From Cognataquiflexum aquatile (lineage in GTDB: Bacteria > Bacteroidota > Bacteroidia > Cytophagales > Cyclobacteriaceae), in NCBI RefSeq assembly GCF_003316845.1, contig NZ_QMIK01000004.1, forward strand, positions 310,001 through 374,000: 64,000 nt of DNA. The letters are read 5' to 3'. Below are positions 15,496 through 23,600 of this stretch, one piece after another. The notes under the pieces were generated by a model. The model ran no database searches. It saw only the letters and a list, made by a program, of their open reading frames with translations, and had not been told where the DNA came from. The position numbers and the translations under genes are program-made. Every line of letters starts with the position of its first letter. Positions within the stretch are counted from its first letter, which is position 1.

Positions 15496-16317
15496 ATGAT
15501 GAATATTTTAGATAAAATAATTGCCCACAAAAAATTAGAAGTTGCTGAAAAAAGCAGCTTGGTACCTGTAAAGTTGCTTGAACAAAGTGTCTACTTTGAC
15601 AGCAATGTCGTGTCGATGAAAAAGTACATCAAACACGAAAATAAAACAGGCATCATCGCAGAATTCAAAAGGAAATCCCCTTCCAAAGGAGCCATCAATA
15701 CCAATGCCTCGGTGGAGACAGTCAGTATTGGTTATATGCAGGCAGGTGCTTCTGCATTGTCTATTTTGACAGACAAAGAGTTTTTTGGCGGAAAAAATGA
15801 GGATTTGACAATAGCCAGGAAATTTAATTTCTGTCCCATCCTTCGGAAGGATTTTATCATTGATGAATACCAGATCATCGAGGCCAAATCCATCGGAGCA
15901 GATTGTATCTTGTTGATAGCGGCGGCATTAGAACCAAAAAGACTTAAAGAATTGGCAGTTTTTGCGCATTCTTTGGGATTGGAAGTGTTGATGGAAGTCC
16001 ATGATGGCGAGGAATTGGATGCTTCTCTGAACGAGCATTTGGATCTGATCGGAGTCAACAACCGAAGCCTGAAGACTTTCGAAGTTTCTTTGGAAACTTC
16101 CTTTGGTCTTGTGGAAAGGATTCCTACAGACTTTATCAAAATCTCAGAATCGGGCATTTCCCAGCCCGAAACCTTGGTATCGCTGAAAAATGCGGGATTT
16201 GATGGATTTCTTATCGGGGAAAATTTTATGAAATCTGCGCGTCCTGAGCAGGCTGCATATAATTTTATGCATGAATACAGAAGGTTATTGGTAGAAAATC
16301 AAGCAATTTCTCAATAA
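15496..16317 (+). CDS. trpC: Indole-3-glycerol phosphate synthase
   Basis: A 273-residue TIM-barrel enzyme closing the indole ring. Family blocks are visible: IIAEFKRKSPSKG (about 53-65), LSILTDKEFFGG, PILRKDFIIDEYQI, LEVLMEVHDGEEL, IGVNNRSLKTFEV and SESGI near the C-terminus. Two adjacent ATG codons (15496 and 15499) could serve as start. It is a single-function TrpC, with TrpF encoded separately 1 base after its stop. Confidence 0.96.
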   Translation: MMNILDKIIAHKKLEVAEKSSLVPVKLLEQSVYFDSNVVSMKKYIKHENKTGIIAEFKRKSPSKGAINTNASVETVSIGYMQAGASALSILTDKEFFGGKNEDLTIARKFNFCPILRKDFIIDEYQIIEAKSIGADCILLIAAALEPKRLKELAVFAHSLGLEVLMEVHDGEELDASLNEHLDLIGVNNRSLKTFEVSLETSFGLVERIPTDFIKISESGISQPETLVSLKNAGFDGFLIGENFMKSARPEQAAYNFMHEYRRLLVENQAISQ

Positions 16318-16318
16318 A

Positions 16319-16957
16319 ATGAAGCTAAAAGTCTGTGGCATGCGGGAATCCGCCAACGTCAAGAATCTGTTGGGCCAAGTCCAACCGGATTGGATGGGGC
16401 TGATTTTCTACCCGGCTTCACCAAGGTTTGTGGACGATATCCAAGCTGATTGGATCAGAGATACAGAGATCAGGAAAGTAGGTGTATTTGTTGATGCCTC
16501 TCTTTCAGATATTGCAGACAAGGTCCAAAAGTTTGGACTTTCCACTGTGCAGCTTCACGGAGATGAAAGTGCGGAAGAGGTGAATAAAATAAAAGAAAAA
16601 ACAGGTTTGGAGGTTTTTAAAGTCTTTTCAATCGACCAAAAAATCAATTGGAACAAACTTGAGGAATACCTGCCTCATGTGGACTATTTTCTTTTCGATA
16701 CCTTCACCAACGCATATGGAGGAAGCGGAAAGACATTTAACTGGGAAATCCTCTTGGATTATCCTTTTGACAAACCCTTTCTGCTTAGCGGTGGTTTAAC
16801 CATTGGACATGTGGAGGCCATCAAAGATTTGAAGTCCAAAGTTCCCCAATTGGAGGGCTTGGATATCAATTCCAAATTTGAAATCGAACCCGGACTAAAG
16901 GACATCGACTTGGTCTCTGAATTCAAAAAGTCACTTACAAAAACCCTATTTAAATAA
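16319..16957 (+). CDS. trpF: Phosphoribosylanthranilate isomerase
   Basis: A 212-residue TIM-barrel isomerase (PRAI). The catalytic Cys lies in the N-terminal KVCGMRE motif (about 4-10), the QLHGDES segment is near residue 78, and the phosphate-binding FLLSGGLTIGHV block is near 155. The start follows the trpC stop by a single base, so translation is coupled. Confidence 0.95.
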   Translation: MKLKVCGMRESANVKNLLGQVQPDWMGLIFYPASPRFVDDIQADWIRDTEIRKVGVFVDASLSDIADKVQKFGLSTVQLHGDESAEEVNKIKEKTGLEVFKVFSIDQKINWNKLEEYLPHVDYFLFDTFTNAYGGSGKTFNWEILLDYPFDKPFLLSGGLTIGHVEAIKDLKSKVPQLEGLDINSKFEIEPGLKDIDLVSEFKKSLTKTLFK

Positions 16958-16981
16958 GGTTTAAAAAACCAAAATGCCGAA

Positions 16982-17016
16982 GTCTCAAATCTCAAATCTC
17001 ACGTCTCATATCTATC
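16982..17016 (+). repeat. Heptamer array before trpB
   Basis: Five heptamers in register, GTCTCAA ATCTCAA ATC, continuing TCAC, GTCTCAT and ATCTATC, then TATAAAA and the trpB ATG at 17024. The same RTCTCAN word precedes trpA and hisH. Confidence 0.85.
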
Positions 17017-17023
17017 TATAAAA

Positions 17024-18202
17024 ATGATCAAAATCGACGAAAAAGGCTTTTATGGAAAATTTGGCGGGGCGTATATCCCGGAGATGCTCCATCCCAATAT
17101 TGAGGAACTCAGAGAAAACTATGAGCAAATAATGGCCACACCGGAATTTCAAAAGGAATTCAGAGGCTTGCTCAAAGACTTTGTCGGAAGACCGACTCCA
17201 TTGTATTTTGCCTCCAGGCTTTCCGAGAAGTATGGTGCCAAAATCTATCTCAAAAGAGAGGATCTTTGCCATACCGGTGCACATAAAGTGAACAATACTG
17301 TGGGTCAGATTATCATGGCCAAAAAACTCGGGAAGAAGCGCATCATTGCAGAAACCGGGGCCGGACAACATGGTGTGGCCACCGCAACAGTCTGTGCGCT
17401 GATGGGGATGGATTGCACGATCTATATGGGTGCAGTGGATATCCAAAGACAGCGGCCCAATGTCGAGCGAATGAAAATCCTTGGAGCCAAGGTAGTGCCT
17501 GCGACTTCCGGTAGCCAAACCCTCAAGGATGCCACCAATGAAGCGATGCGCCAATGGATCAATAATCCTGTCGATACACATTATATTATCGGTTCTGTGG
17601 TAGGACCACACCCATACCCTGAGATGGTGGCAAGATTTCAGTCAGTAATTTCTGAGGAAATCAAATGGCAGCTCAAAGAAAAAGAAGGAACCGAAAATCC
17701 CGATATTATCATCGCCTGTGTAGGTGGAGGGAGCAATGCTGCAGGAGCTTTTTTCCATTATTACAATGTTCCCCAAGTGAGATTGGTGGCTGCAGAGGCT
17801 GCAGGCTTGGGAGTGACTTCAGGAAAATCAGCAGCTACGACTGTTTTGGGAACATCAGGAATCCTGCATGGCAGCAAGACATTGCTGATGCAGACAGAAG
17901 ATGGACAGGTGGTAGAACCCCATTCTATTTCAGCAGGATTGGATTACCCGGGAATCGGACCCGTACATGCGCACCTGTTTGATATTGGAAGGGCCGAATT
18001 CGTAGCCGTGGAGGATGAGGATGCGATGAAGGCCGGAATCGAACTCAGCCGTACCGAAGGAATCATTCCCGCTATAGAAACTGCACATGCGATCCATGCT
18101 TTGAACCTGATTGAATACAGCAAAGATGACATCATCGTCATCAATCTTTCAGGAAGAGGAGACAAGGATTTGGATACTTATATCAAGTGGGGAGGATATT
18201 GA
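17024..18202 (+). CDS. trpB: Tryptophan synthase beta subunit
   Basis: A 392-residue PLP enzyme that condenses indole with serine. The PLP lysine is in HTGAHKVNN (about residue 87), the phosphate-binding loop in CVGGGSNA (about 227-234), and the canonical GRPTPLY and [11 protein letters not shown] blocks are present. It is the TrpB1 type that pairs with TrpA. Its start follows the heptamer array directly. Confidence 0.98.
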   Translation: MIKIDEKGFYGKFGGAYIPEMLHPNIEELRENYEQIMATPEFQKEFRGLLKDFVGRPTPLYFASRLSEKYGAKIYLKREDLCHTGAHKVNNTVGQIIMAKKLGKKRIIAETGAGQHGVATATVCALMGMDCTIYMGAVDIQRQRPNVERMKILGAKVVPATSGSQTLKDATNEAMRQWINNPVDTHYIIGSVVGPHPYPEMVARFQSVISEEIKWQLKEKEGTENPDIIIACVGGGSNAAGAFFHYYNVPQVRLVAAEAAGLGVTSGKSAATTVLGTSGILHGSKTLLMQTEDGQVVEPHSISAGLDYPGIGPVHAHLFDIGRAEFVAVEDEDAMKAGIELSRTEGIIPAIETAHAIHALNLIEYSKDDIIVINLSGRGDKDLDTYIKWGGY

Positions 18203-18366
18203 AGTAAGTAAGAAGGTAGAAGGAGGAAGTACGAAAAAGACAGAAGTCGGAAGACAGAAGACGGAAGTTTTTAAACCCTCATCTTCCTCCTTTCTCCTTT
18301 TCGCTTAATTTCCAACTTTTATCAAAATCCAGTCTCATATCTCACATCTTATGTCTCAAGTCTTAA
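18203..18366 (+). repeat. Word tract and heptamer array between trpB and trpA
   Basis: Purine words follow the trpB stop and pyrimidine words follow them: 18213-18229 can pair with 18283-18299 over about 14 of 17 positions, with the core AAGGAGGAAG/CTTCCTCCTT perfect. At 18332-18366 are five heptamers (GTCTCAT, ATCTCAC, ATCTTAT, GTCTCAA, GTCTTAA), ending 2 bases before the ATG at 18369. Confidence 0.8.
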
Positions 18367-18368
18367 CT

Positions 18369-19142
18369 ATGAATCGGATAGATAATTTATTCCAAACCAA
18401 AAAAGAGCGGGTGCTCTCCATATATTTCACGGCAGGTTTTCCAAAACTCGAGGATACGCTTACAATCATGCAGGCCATCGAGTCGGCCGGTGCTAACATT
18501 ATCGAAGTGGGAGTTCCTTATTCCGATCCGATTGCCGACGGGCCCACGATTCAGGACAGCAATCAGATTGCCTTGGACAATGGCATGAGCCTGAAAAGGC
18601 TTTTTGAGCAATTGCAGGACATGCGCCAAACTGTTTCTTTGCCGGTGGTCTTGATGGGCTACCTCAACCCGATCATCCAATATGGAATGGAAGCTTTTTG
18701 TAAAAAATGTCAGGAAATTGGCGTGGATGGACTGATTCTCCCTGATCTGCCTATGCAGCAATACTTGGATGAATTCAAGGAGGTTTTTGACAAGTATGAC
18801 CTTCGCAACACATTTCTGATTTCTCCACAAACAAGTGAAAAGAGAATCCGGGAAATTGATACCCATTCCAATGGGTTCATTTATATGGTTTCTGCGCATA
18901 GTATCACCGGCGCAAGGACGGGGATTTCCGAGGAACAGATTGCCTATTTCCAAAGAGTGGAGGCCATGAACCTAAAAAATCCGAGATTGATCGGGTTTGG
19001 GATTTCCGATTCAGAAACATTCACCACCGCCTCCAAATATGGAAACGGAGCCATCATTGGCAGTGCTTTTATCAAAAAAATCAAAGAAAGTCAGGACTTG
19101 AAATCCGACATTGAATCTTACATACAGTCCGTAATCCATTGA
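18369..19142 (+). CDS. trpA: Tryptophan synthase alpha subunit
   Basis: A 257-residue TIM-barrel enzyme releasing indole from indole-glycerol phosphate. The catalytic Glu lies in IEVGVPYSDPIADGP and the Asp in GVDGLILPDLP. I prefer the ATG at 18369 (MNRIDNLFQTKKERVLSIYFTAGFP, the usual family start) over the in-frame ATG at 18351, because the latter lies inside the intergenic heptamer array (ATCTTAT|GTCTCAA). The DAHP synthase gene begins 4 bases after the stop. Confidence 0.96.
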   Translation: MNRIDNLFQTKKERVLSIYFTAGFPKLEDTLTIMQAIESAGANIIEVGVPYSDPIADGPTIQDSNQIALDNGMSLKRLFEQLQDMRQTVSLPVVLMGYLNPIIQYGMEAFCKKCQEIGVDGLILPDLPMQQYLDEFKEVFDKYDLRNTFLISPQTSEKRIREIDTHSNGFIYMVSAHSITGARTGISEEQIAYFQRVEAMNLKNPRLIGFGISDSETFTTASKYGNGAIIGSAFIKKIKESQDLKSDIESYIQSVIH

Positions 19143-19146
19143 AATT

Positions 19147-20166
19147 ATGATTGTCCAGTTAAAAGAAGAAATTACCGATTTGCAAAAAGACAAACTGATC
19201 AACGAGATCAGTCAGATCGGCTACAAGATCACCGAAGTCAAAACCCAATTGGGAGATTACCTGATCGGGATCGGAAAAAATGATTTTGATATCCGCAAAA
19301 TCGGTCAGCAAGAGGGTATTAAAGACATTCATATCGTTTCGGACGAGTACAAACTTGTCTCCAAAAAGTGGAAAGTTAAACCGACTTCGATTGACCTTGG
19401 CGATGGCATATTCATCAAAGATGGCGATATGGCGATCATGGCAGGACCTTGTTCCATTGAGTCTGAGGACCAAATTGTCAAAATCATCAACCACCTCAAG
19501 GCCACCGGCATCACCATGATGCGTGGCGGTGTCTTCAAACCACGTTCAAGTCCTTATGCCTTTCGGGGTTTGGGAATTGACGGTTTGAAATTATGGTATG
19601 GTTTGGCCAAAAAAGCCGGAATCAAAATCGTCACCGAAGTCATGCAGGTCTCCCAGATCGAGGAAATGTACCCTTATGTGGATGTGTATCAGGTAGGGGC
19701 GAGAAATACCCAAAACTTCAATCTATTGGATGAATTGGGAAAAGTGGACAAAGCTGTAATGATCAAAAGGGGGATTTCCGGTACCATTGAGGAATTGCTC
19801 CAATCTGCCGAGTATGTTTTTTCGGGAGGAAATGAAAAGTTGATTCTCTGCGAAAGAGGAATCCGTACCTACGAAAGGGCGAGCCGAAATACCTTGGACC
19901 TGAATGCAGTTCCTGTTTTGAAAGCAAAGTCCCATTTACCTGTGATCGTGGATCCATCGCACGGGATTGGGATCAGGGAATATGTACCCCAAATGGCACT
20001 TGCGGGTGTGATGGCAGGAGCAGACGGGATCATCTATGAAACCCACGAGATTCCTGAAAAAGCTTATTCAGATGGCCAACAGACTTTGGATTTTGCACAA
20101 AGTGCCTTGTTGGCAGATTGGATCAGGAAGACTTTTGCTATGAGGAAATCCTTTACCTTAATTTGA
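19147..20166 (+). CDS. aroF: 3-deoxy-7-phosphoheptulonate (DAHP) synthase, type I-beta
   Basis: A 339-residue enzyme for the first step of the shikimate pathway. Residues 1 to about 70 form the small ferredoxin-like/ACT-type regulatory domain of type I-beta enzymes; the KdsA-like barrel follows with MAGPCSIES, MMRGGVFKPRSSPYAF, QVGARNTQNF, KRG, LCERGIRTYE and VDPSHGIG, which carry PEP, erythrose-4-P and metal ligands. No chorismate mutase domain is fused. Joining the trp operon (4 bases after trpA) puts shikimate entry under the same attenuator. Gene symbol by function; the family is also called aroA(G) in Gram-positives. Confidence 0.94.
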   Translation: MIVQLKEEITDLQKDKLINEISQIGYKITEVKTQLGDYLIGIGKNDFDIRKIGQQEGIKDIHIVSDEYKLVSKKWKVKPTSIDLGDGIFIKDGDMAIMAGPCSIESEDQIVKIINHLKATGITMMRGGVFKPRSSPYAFRGLGIDGLKLWYGLAKKAGIKIVTEVMQVSQIEEMYPYVDVYQVGARNTQNFNLLDELGKVDKAVMIKRGISGTIEELLQSAEYVFSGGNEKLILCERGIRTYERASRNTLDLNAVPVLKAKSHLPVIVDPSHGIGIREYVPQMALAGVMAGADGIIYETHEIPEKAYSDGQQTLDFAQSALLADWIRKTFAMRKSFTLI

Positions 20167-20332
20167 TTGGTAATAGTTTCCGATTTTGGGTAAGGTTACA
20201 GGTTTTGTTAATTTTGAAAAATAGGAATCAAATAGACGGATCTTTGAATGGGAGAATTGAAATTTTGAATTCAAAAAAACGCTTCCTTCATGACTCAAAC
20301 AGAGGTTTTGAATCTACAAAGGACGGGCTGTC

Positions 20333-20360
20333 GACTGTGGACTATGGACTATTGACATAA
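20333..20360 (+). repeat. Heptamer array of a second word before phhA
   Basis: Four units in register: GACTGTG, GACTATG, GACTATT, GACATAA. The array is inside the 250-base gap between DAHP synthase and phhA, 56 bases before the phhA start. The rest of the gap shows nothing I can name. Confidence 0.65.
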
Positions 20361-20416
20361 TGCCTCTGAACCCCAATCAGGTTAAGAATTAAAATATACA
20401 ACCCAAATATAGAATA

Positions 20417-21196
20417 ATGAATAAACCCAAAGACTGGGTCTTTTCGGACCCGAGATTACAAAAGTTGGAGCAGGACTATGCTGCTTACAGAAAGGAGGAC
20501 TTTGAAGTATGGCGGATTCTTTTCGAAAGACAGATCGTCAACCTTCCCAAAGCGGCTTCGATAGCCTATTTGGAAGGAATCAAAGAAATCAACTTCACTG
20601 CAGACAAGATTGCGGATTTTGAAGACGTCAACAGAAGATTGGCCAACACCACAGGCTGGCAAATCCAAGTGGTTCCGGGTTTGATTGACGATGACCTATT
20701 CTTCGGTCTGATGAACAACAGAAGATTTTGTTCTTCTACATGGCTGAGAAAAATGGAACAGTTGGATTACCTCGAAGAGCCTGATATGTTTCATGATGCC
20801 TTTGCCCACATGCCGATGTTGACCAACCAACCCTATGTGGATTTTCTTGAAAATCTAAGTGGATTGGCACTGAAGCATATCGATAACAAATGGGCGATCG
20901 AATTGCTTTCGAGGATCTATTGGTTTACGATTGAGTTTGGATTGATCCGCGAGGAAGGCCAACTCAAGATCTATGGAGCTGGAATATTGAGTTCCGCAGG
21001 AGAAACCAAATACAGCCTATCGGATGTACCCGCCCATTATGAGTATGATGTCAAAAGGATTTTGAACACTCCTTACTGGAAGGATAAATTTCAGGACAAA
21101 TACTTTATCATTGAAAGCTATGAGCAGTTGTTCGAATCATTGCCTGAGATTGAAGAAGTCTTAGAGGAAATGGTAGCCGAGGAAGCGGGAAAATAA
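20417..21196 (+). CDS. phhA: Aromatic amino acid hydroxylase (phenylalanine 4-monooxygenase)
   Basis: A 259-residue non-heme iron, tetrahydropterin-dependent hydroxylase converting phenylalanine to tyrosine. The iron triad is visible as His126 and His131 in MFHDAFAHMPML and Glu173 in YWFTIEFGL. The length matches bacterial catalytic-domain-only enzymes. The usual Gly of the FGHVP motif is Ala here (FAHMP). Its place in a tryptophan operon suggests a link of aromatic amino acid supply (Tyr from Phe), or a pterin-dependent hydroxylation of Trp; the phenylalanine assignment is by family only. Confidence 0.88.
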   Translation: MNKPKDWVFSDPRLQKLEQDYAAYRKEDFEVWRILFERQIVNLPKAASIAYLEGIKEINFTADKIADFEDVNRRLANTTGWQIQVVPGLIDDDLFFGLMNNRRFCSSTWLRKMEQLDYLEEPDMFHDAFAHMPMLTNQPYVDFLENLSGLALKHIDNKWAIELLSRIYWFTIEFGLIREEGQLKIYGAGILSSAGETKYSLSDVPAHYEYDVKRILNTPYWKDKFQDKYFIIESYEQLFESLPEIEEVLEEMVAEEAGK

Positions 21197-21327
21197 GGAT
21201 GAAGGCGGAAGGATGGTAAAAGGTAAGTGGTGAAAGGTAAGAGGAATTGATTCGGTGGAAGTTTAGAATTCGCCTGTAAATGAAAAAAACTTGTCCTTGT
21301 CACTTCGAACGCAGAGAGAAGTCTTTT
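21197..21327 (+). repeat. Composite ~113-bp intergenic element after phhA
   Basis: Two 33-base blocks at 21215-21247 (GGTAAAAGGTAAGTGG...) and 21295-21327 (CCTTGTCACTTCGAAC...) are separated by 47 bases. The same two blocks, 31/33 and about 33/33 identical, lie on the minus strand at 5773-5741 and 5694-5662 with a 46-base spacer, just after the ampG stop. Both copies follow a stop codon in the sense orientation of the preceding gene. Confidence 0.85.
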
Positions 21328-21385
21328 GCATTTTCCTCAAGAATATAAATCTGATAAAATTAAAATTTAGGCTCAGTTTTGGGAT

Positions 21386-21413
21386 GTCTCAAATCTCCTG
21401 TCTCAAATCTAAA
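21386..21413 (+). repeat. Heptamer array before hisH
   Basis: Four heptamers GTCTCAA, ATCTCCT, GTCTCAA, ATCTAAA, then AT and the hisH ATG at 21416. Same word as before trpB and trpA. Confidence 0.82.
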
Positions 21414-21415
21414 AT

Positions 21416-22009
21416 ATGAAAGTAGCAGTCATCAAGTACAATGCCGGTAATGTGCAGTCCGTCCTTTATGCTTTGGAGCGGTTAGGGGCGGAGGCTGTTC
21501 TTACCGATAATTTGGAAGAAATAGCCAAAGCGGACAAAGTGATTTTTCCCGGACAGGGAGAAGCAAGTACTGCCATGCGCTACCTGAAGGAAAAGCAGTT
21601 GGACAAACTTATCCCAAACCTTACCCAACCATTCTTTGGTGTATGTCTTGGCCAACAGCTTCTTTGTGACTATTCAGAAGAGAATGACACAACATGTTTG
21701 GGTGTATTTCCTGTCAAAGTCAAAAAGTTTATACCCGAAAGCTATGTGGACTTTAAAGTTCCTCATGTAGGTTGGAACAATCTTTTTGATTTGAAAACCC
21801 CATTGTTGGAGGGACTGAGTGACGAATCCTTTGTCTATTATGTCCACAGCTATTACTGCGAATTGAGCGATTTTACCATTGCCAAAACCCACTATGTGCT
21901 TGATTTTGCGGGATTGATGCACAAGGATAATTTCTACGCCATGCAGGCCCACCCCGAGAAAAGCGGAAAAGTGGGAGAGAGAATACTAGAGAATTTCATG
22001 AGGATTTGA
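21416..22009 (+). CDS. hisH: Imidazole glycerol phosphate synthase, glutaminase subunit
   Basis: A 197-residue class I glutaminase that feeds ammonia to HisF in histidine synthesis. The nucleophile Cys is in GVCLGQQ (about 76-82) and the His/Glu pair in AHPEKSG near 180. YNAGN near the N-terminus (KYNAGNVQSV) is characteristic of HisH. Its partner HisF is not encoded in the window; hisA follows after a 213-base word tract. Confidence 0.95.
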   Translation: MKVAVIKYNAGNVQSVLYALERLGAEAVLTDNLEEIAKADKVIFPGQGEASTAMRYLKEKQLDKLIPNLTQPFFGVCLGQQLLCDYSEENDTTCLGVFPVKVKKFIPESYVDFKVPHVGWNNLFDLKTPLLEGLSDESFVYYVHSYYCELSDFTIAKTHYVLDFAGLMHKDNFYAMQAHPEKSGKVGERILENFMRI

Positions 22010-22222
22010 AAATTTATAAATTGTAAAATTTGAAGATTGGAAAATTGAAAAATTAACCACGCTCGCACCCTTAACCTTTTACTTGTTACCTTCCTTTCAC
22101 CTCTGATTCCTGATTTAGATAATTCCAATCTTTGACTTCTAACTTCCAACCTCTAACCATTTACTTCTTACTTCCAACTTCCTTACTTCCTACTTCCCAA
22201 CTTCCCAACTTCCCACTTCCCC
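22010..22222 (+). repeat. Pyrimidine word tract between hisH and hisA
   Basis: No gene. The second half is built of CTTCCAAC/ACTTCC words with 7-8 base period (about 22160-22222: ACTTCCA, ACTTCCTT, ACTTCCT, ACTTCCCA, ACTTCCCA, ACTTCCC), running into the hisA ATG at 22223. They are the complement of the GGAAGT words after trpG. Confidence 0.8.
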
Positions 22223-22945
22223 ATGAAAATCATCCCTGCCATAGACATCATCGGAGGCAAGTGCGTCCGTTTAACTCAAGGAGATTACAGCCAAAAAAAA
22301 GATTACCATGACAGTCCTTTGGAGATGGCAAAACGATTTGAGGGAGTCGGAATCAAAAATCTTCATTTGGTAGATTTGGATGGAGCGAAAGCGAAAAAAA
22401 TCGTCAACCTTGAAGTCTTGAAAAGTATTGCCGAAGGAACTTCCCTGAAAGTAGATTTCGGCGGGGGTATCCAATCCGATTTTGATATCAACCTTGCATT
22501 TGAATCCGGTGCACATCAGGTTACAGGTGGAAGCATAGCTGTCAAAAATCCTACTTTGTTCGAATCCTGGATAGCAAACTTTGGTGGAGAAAAAATCATT
22601 TTGGGAGCAGATGCCAAAGACCGGAAAATAGCAATCTCAGGTTGGGAGGAAACCACAGCGATGGACCTGATCGAGTTTATCAAATCTTACCATGCCAAAG
22701 GAATCCAATATGTAATCTGCACTGACGTGGCAAAAGACGGATTATTACAGGGTCCCTCAGTGGAATTGTATCAGGATATTTTGGCTGAAATTCCAAGTAT
22801 CAAACTGATAGCAAGTGGTGGTGTGGCAGGAATAAGGGATTTGGAAGAACTTCAGAAAATTGGGGTTTACGGGGCGATTGTAGGAAAGGCATATTATGAA
22901 GGGAGGATTTCTTTGGAAGAGTTGGGAATTTTAGCAAATAAATAG
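22223..22945 (+). CDS. hisA: ProFAR isomerase
   Basis: A 240-residue (beta/alpha)8 isomerase of histidine synthesis. The N-terminus [19 protein letters not shown], the catalytic Asp near residue 8, DFGGGI, the second catalytic Asp in CTDVAKDG (about 170) and the phosphate loop in ASGGVA near 195 are all present. It is clearly HisA and not HisF. Usual neighbours hisF and hisI are absent downstream. Confidence 0.96.
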   Translation: MKIIPAIDIIGGKCVRLTQGDYSQKKDYHDSPLEMAKRFEGVGIKNLHLVDLDGAKAKKIVNLEVLKSIAEGTSLKVDFGGGIQSDFDINLAFESGAHQVTGGSIAVKNPTLFESWIANFGGEKIILGADAKDRKIAISGWEETTAMDLIEFIKSYHAKGIQYVICTDVAKDGLLQGPSVELYQDILAEIPSIKLIASGGVAGIRDLEELQKIGVYGAIVGKAYYEGRISLEELGILANK

Positions 22946-23041
22946 TGGTTGTTTTTGATTTTTTTTCTCAAATTAGTTTTAAGGTTATTTACCTGTTTTA
23001 AAAAAAATAGACTTGCCCTGCTAAACTCAAAAACAAAAACT

Positions 23042-23530
23042 ATGAAAAACAGACTTACGATTCTTGTGTTTTTTTTCTCTTTACATTTCGCTTTTGGCCA
23101 AACTGACGTGAGTTTCCATGCAAAAGGAATAGAGGGATGTTATACTGATTATTATATAGCCTTTACAGAAAGAGGTGCAAATCCCGTGACAGACGGACAG
23201 CATGAAGTGGTCATAACTGTAATTCACCAAGGAAAGAGTGAATGCTATCTTGGTAAAGCAACAGTAAAAGGAGGAAAATTTACCAATCCAGTAATGATCC
23301 AAAAAGATGACATGACTTTCGTACCCTTAAATACTATATTCAAAAGTCTGGATCAAAACTGGCTTGAAGAGCAGGACATGGCAACCCTTAATGATATTAC
23401 TGATGGCATGAGTAATGTTTTTGTTACAAAAGATAACTATGAGTTGAGGATGTTCTTTTACACATTTGTTCATCCCAACGTCAGGGCAAACAGGAAAGCG
23501 CCTCCTGCGGATGTATTGCTGAAAAAATAA
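23042..23530 (+). CDS. Secreted hypothetical protein
   Basis: A 162-residue protein that I do not recognise. The ATG at 23042 gives a clean signal peptide (MKNRLTILVFFFSLHFAFGQ, cleavage after FG-Q). The frame reaches 22949 only through a non-ATG codon. The mature part has several conserved-looking aromatic and Cys residues (GIEGCYTDYYIAF, GKSECYLGKATVKGG) and a C-terminus rich in Val/Pro/Lys. Two Cys could form a disulphide. It is last in the trp/his gene direction and ends before a strong terminator. Confidence 0.7.
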   Translation: MKNRLTILVFFFSLHFAFGQTDVSFHAKGIEGCYTDYYIAFTERGANPVTDGQHEVVITVIHQGKSECYLGKATVKGGKFTNPVMIQKDDMTFVPLNTIFKSLDQNWLEEQDMATLNDITDGMSNVFVTKDNYELRMFFYTFVHPNVRANRKAPPADVLLKK

Positions 23531-23550
23531 ATTTGGGAATCTCACAAACC

Positions 23551-23600
23551 AAAAATTCCCTGTCTCCCGATTCTATTTTTGAGGCAGGGAATTTTTGTTT
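23551..23600. terminator. Bidirectional terminator between 23042-23530 gene and proC
   Basis: AAAAATTCCCTG (23551-23562) pairs with CAGGGAATTTTT (23585-23596), with TCTC/GAG extending the stem, and T-rich DNA follows on both strands. It separates two converging genes. Confidence 0.85.

Noticed and set aside
18351-18368. ATG at 18351 as start of trpA
   Set aside because: It falls inside the heptamer array and adds six residues not typical of TrpA; the ATG at 18369 begins the conserved N-terminus.
20167-20416. tRNA or small RNA in the gap before phhA
   Set aside because: No cloverleaf or terminator could be drawn; only the GACTNTN words stand out.
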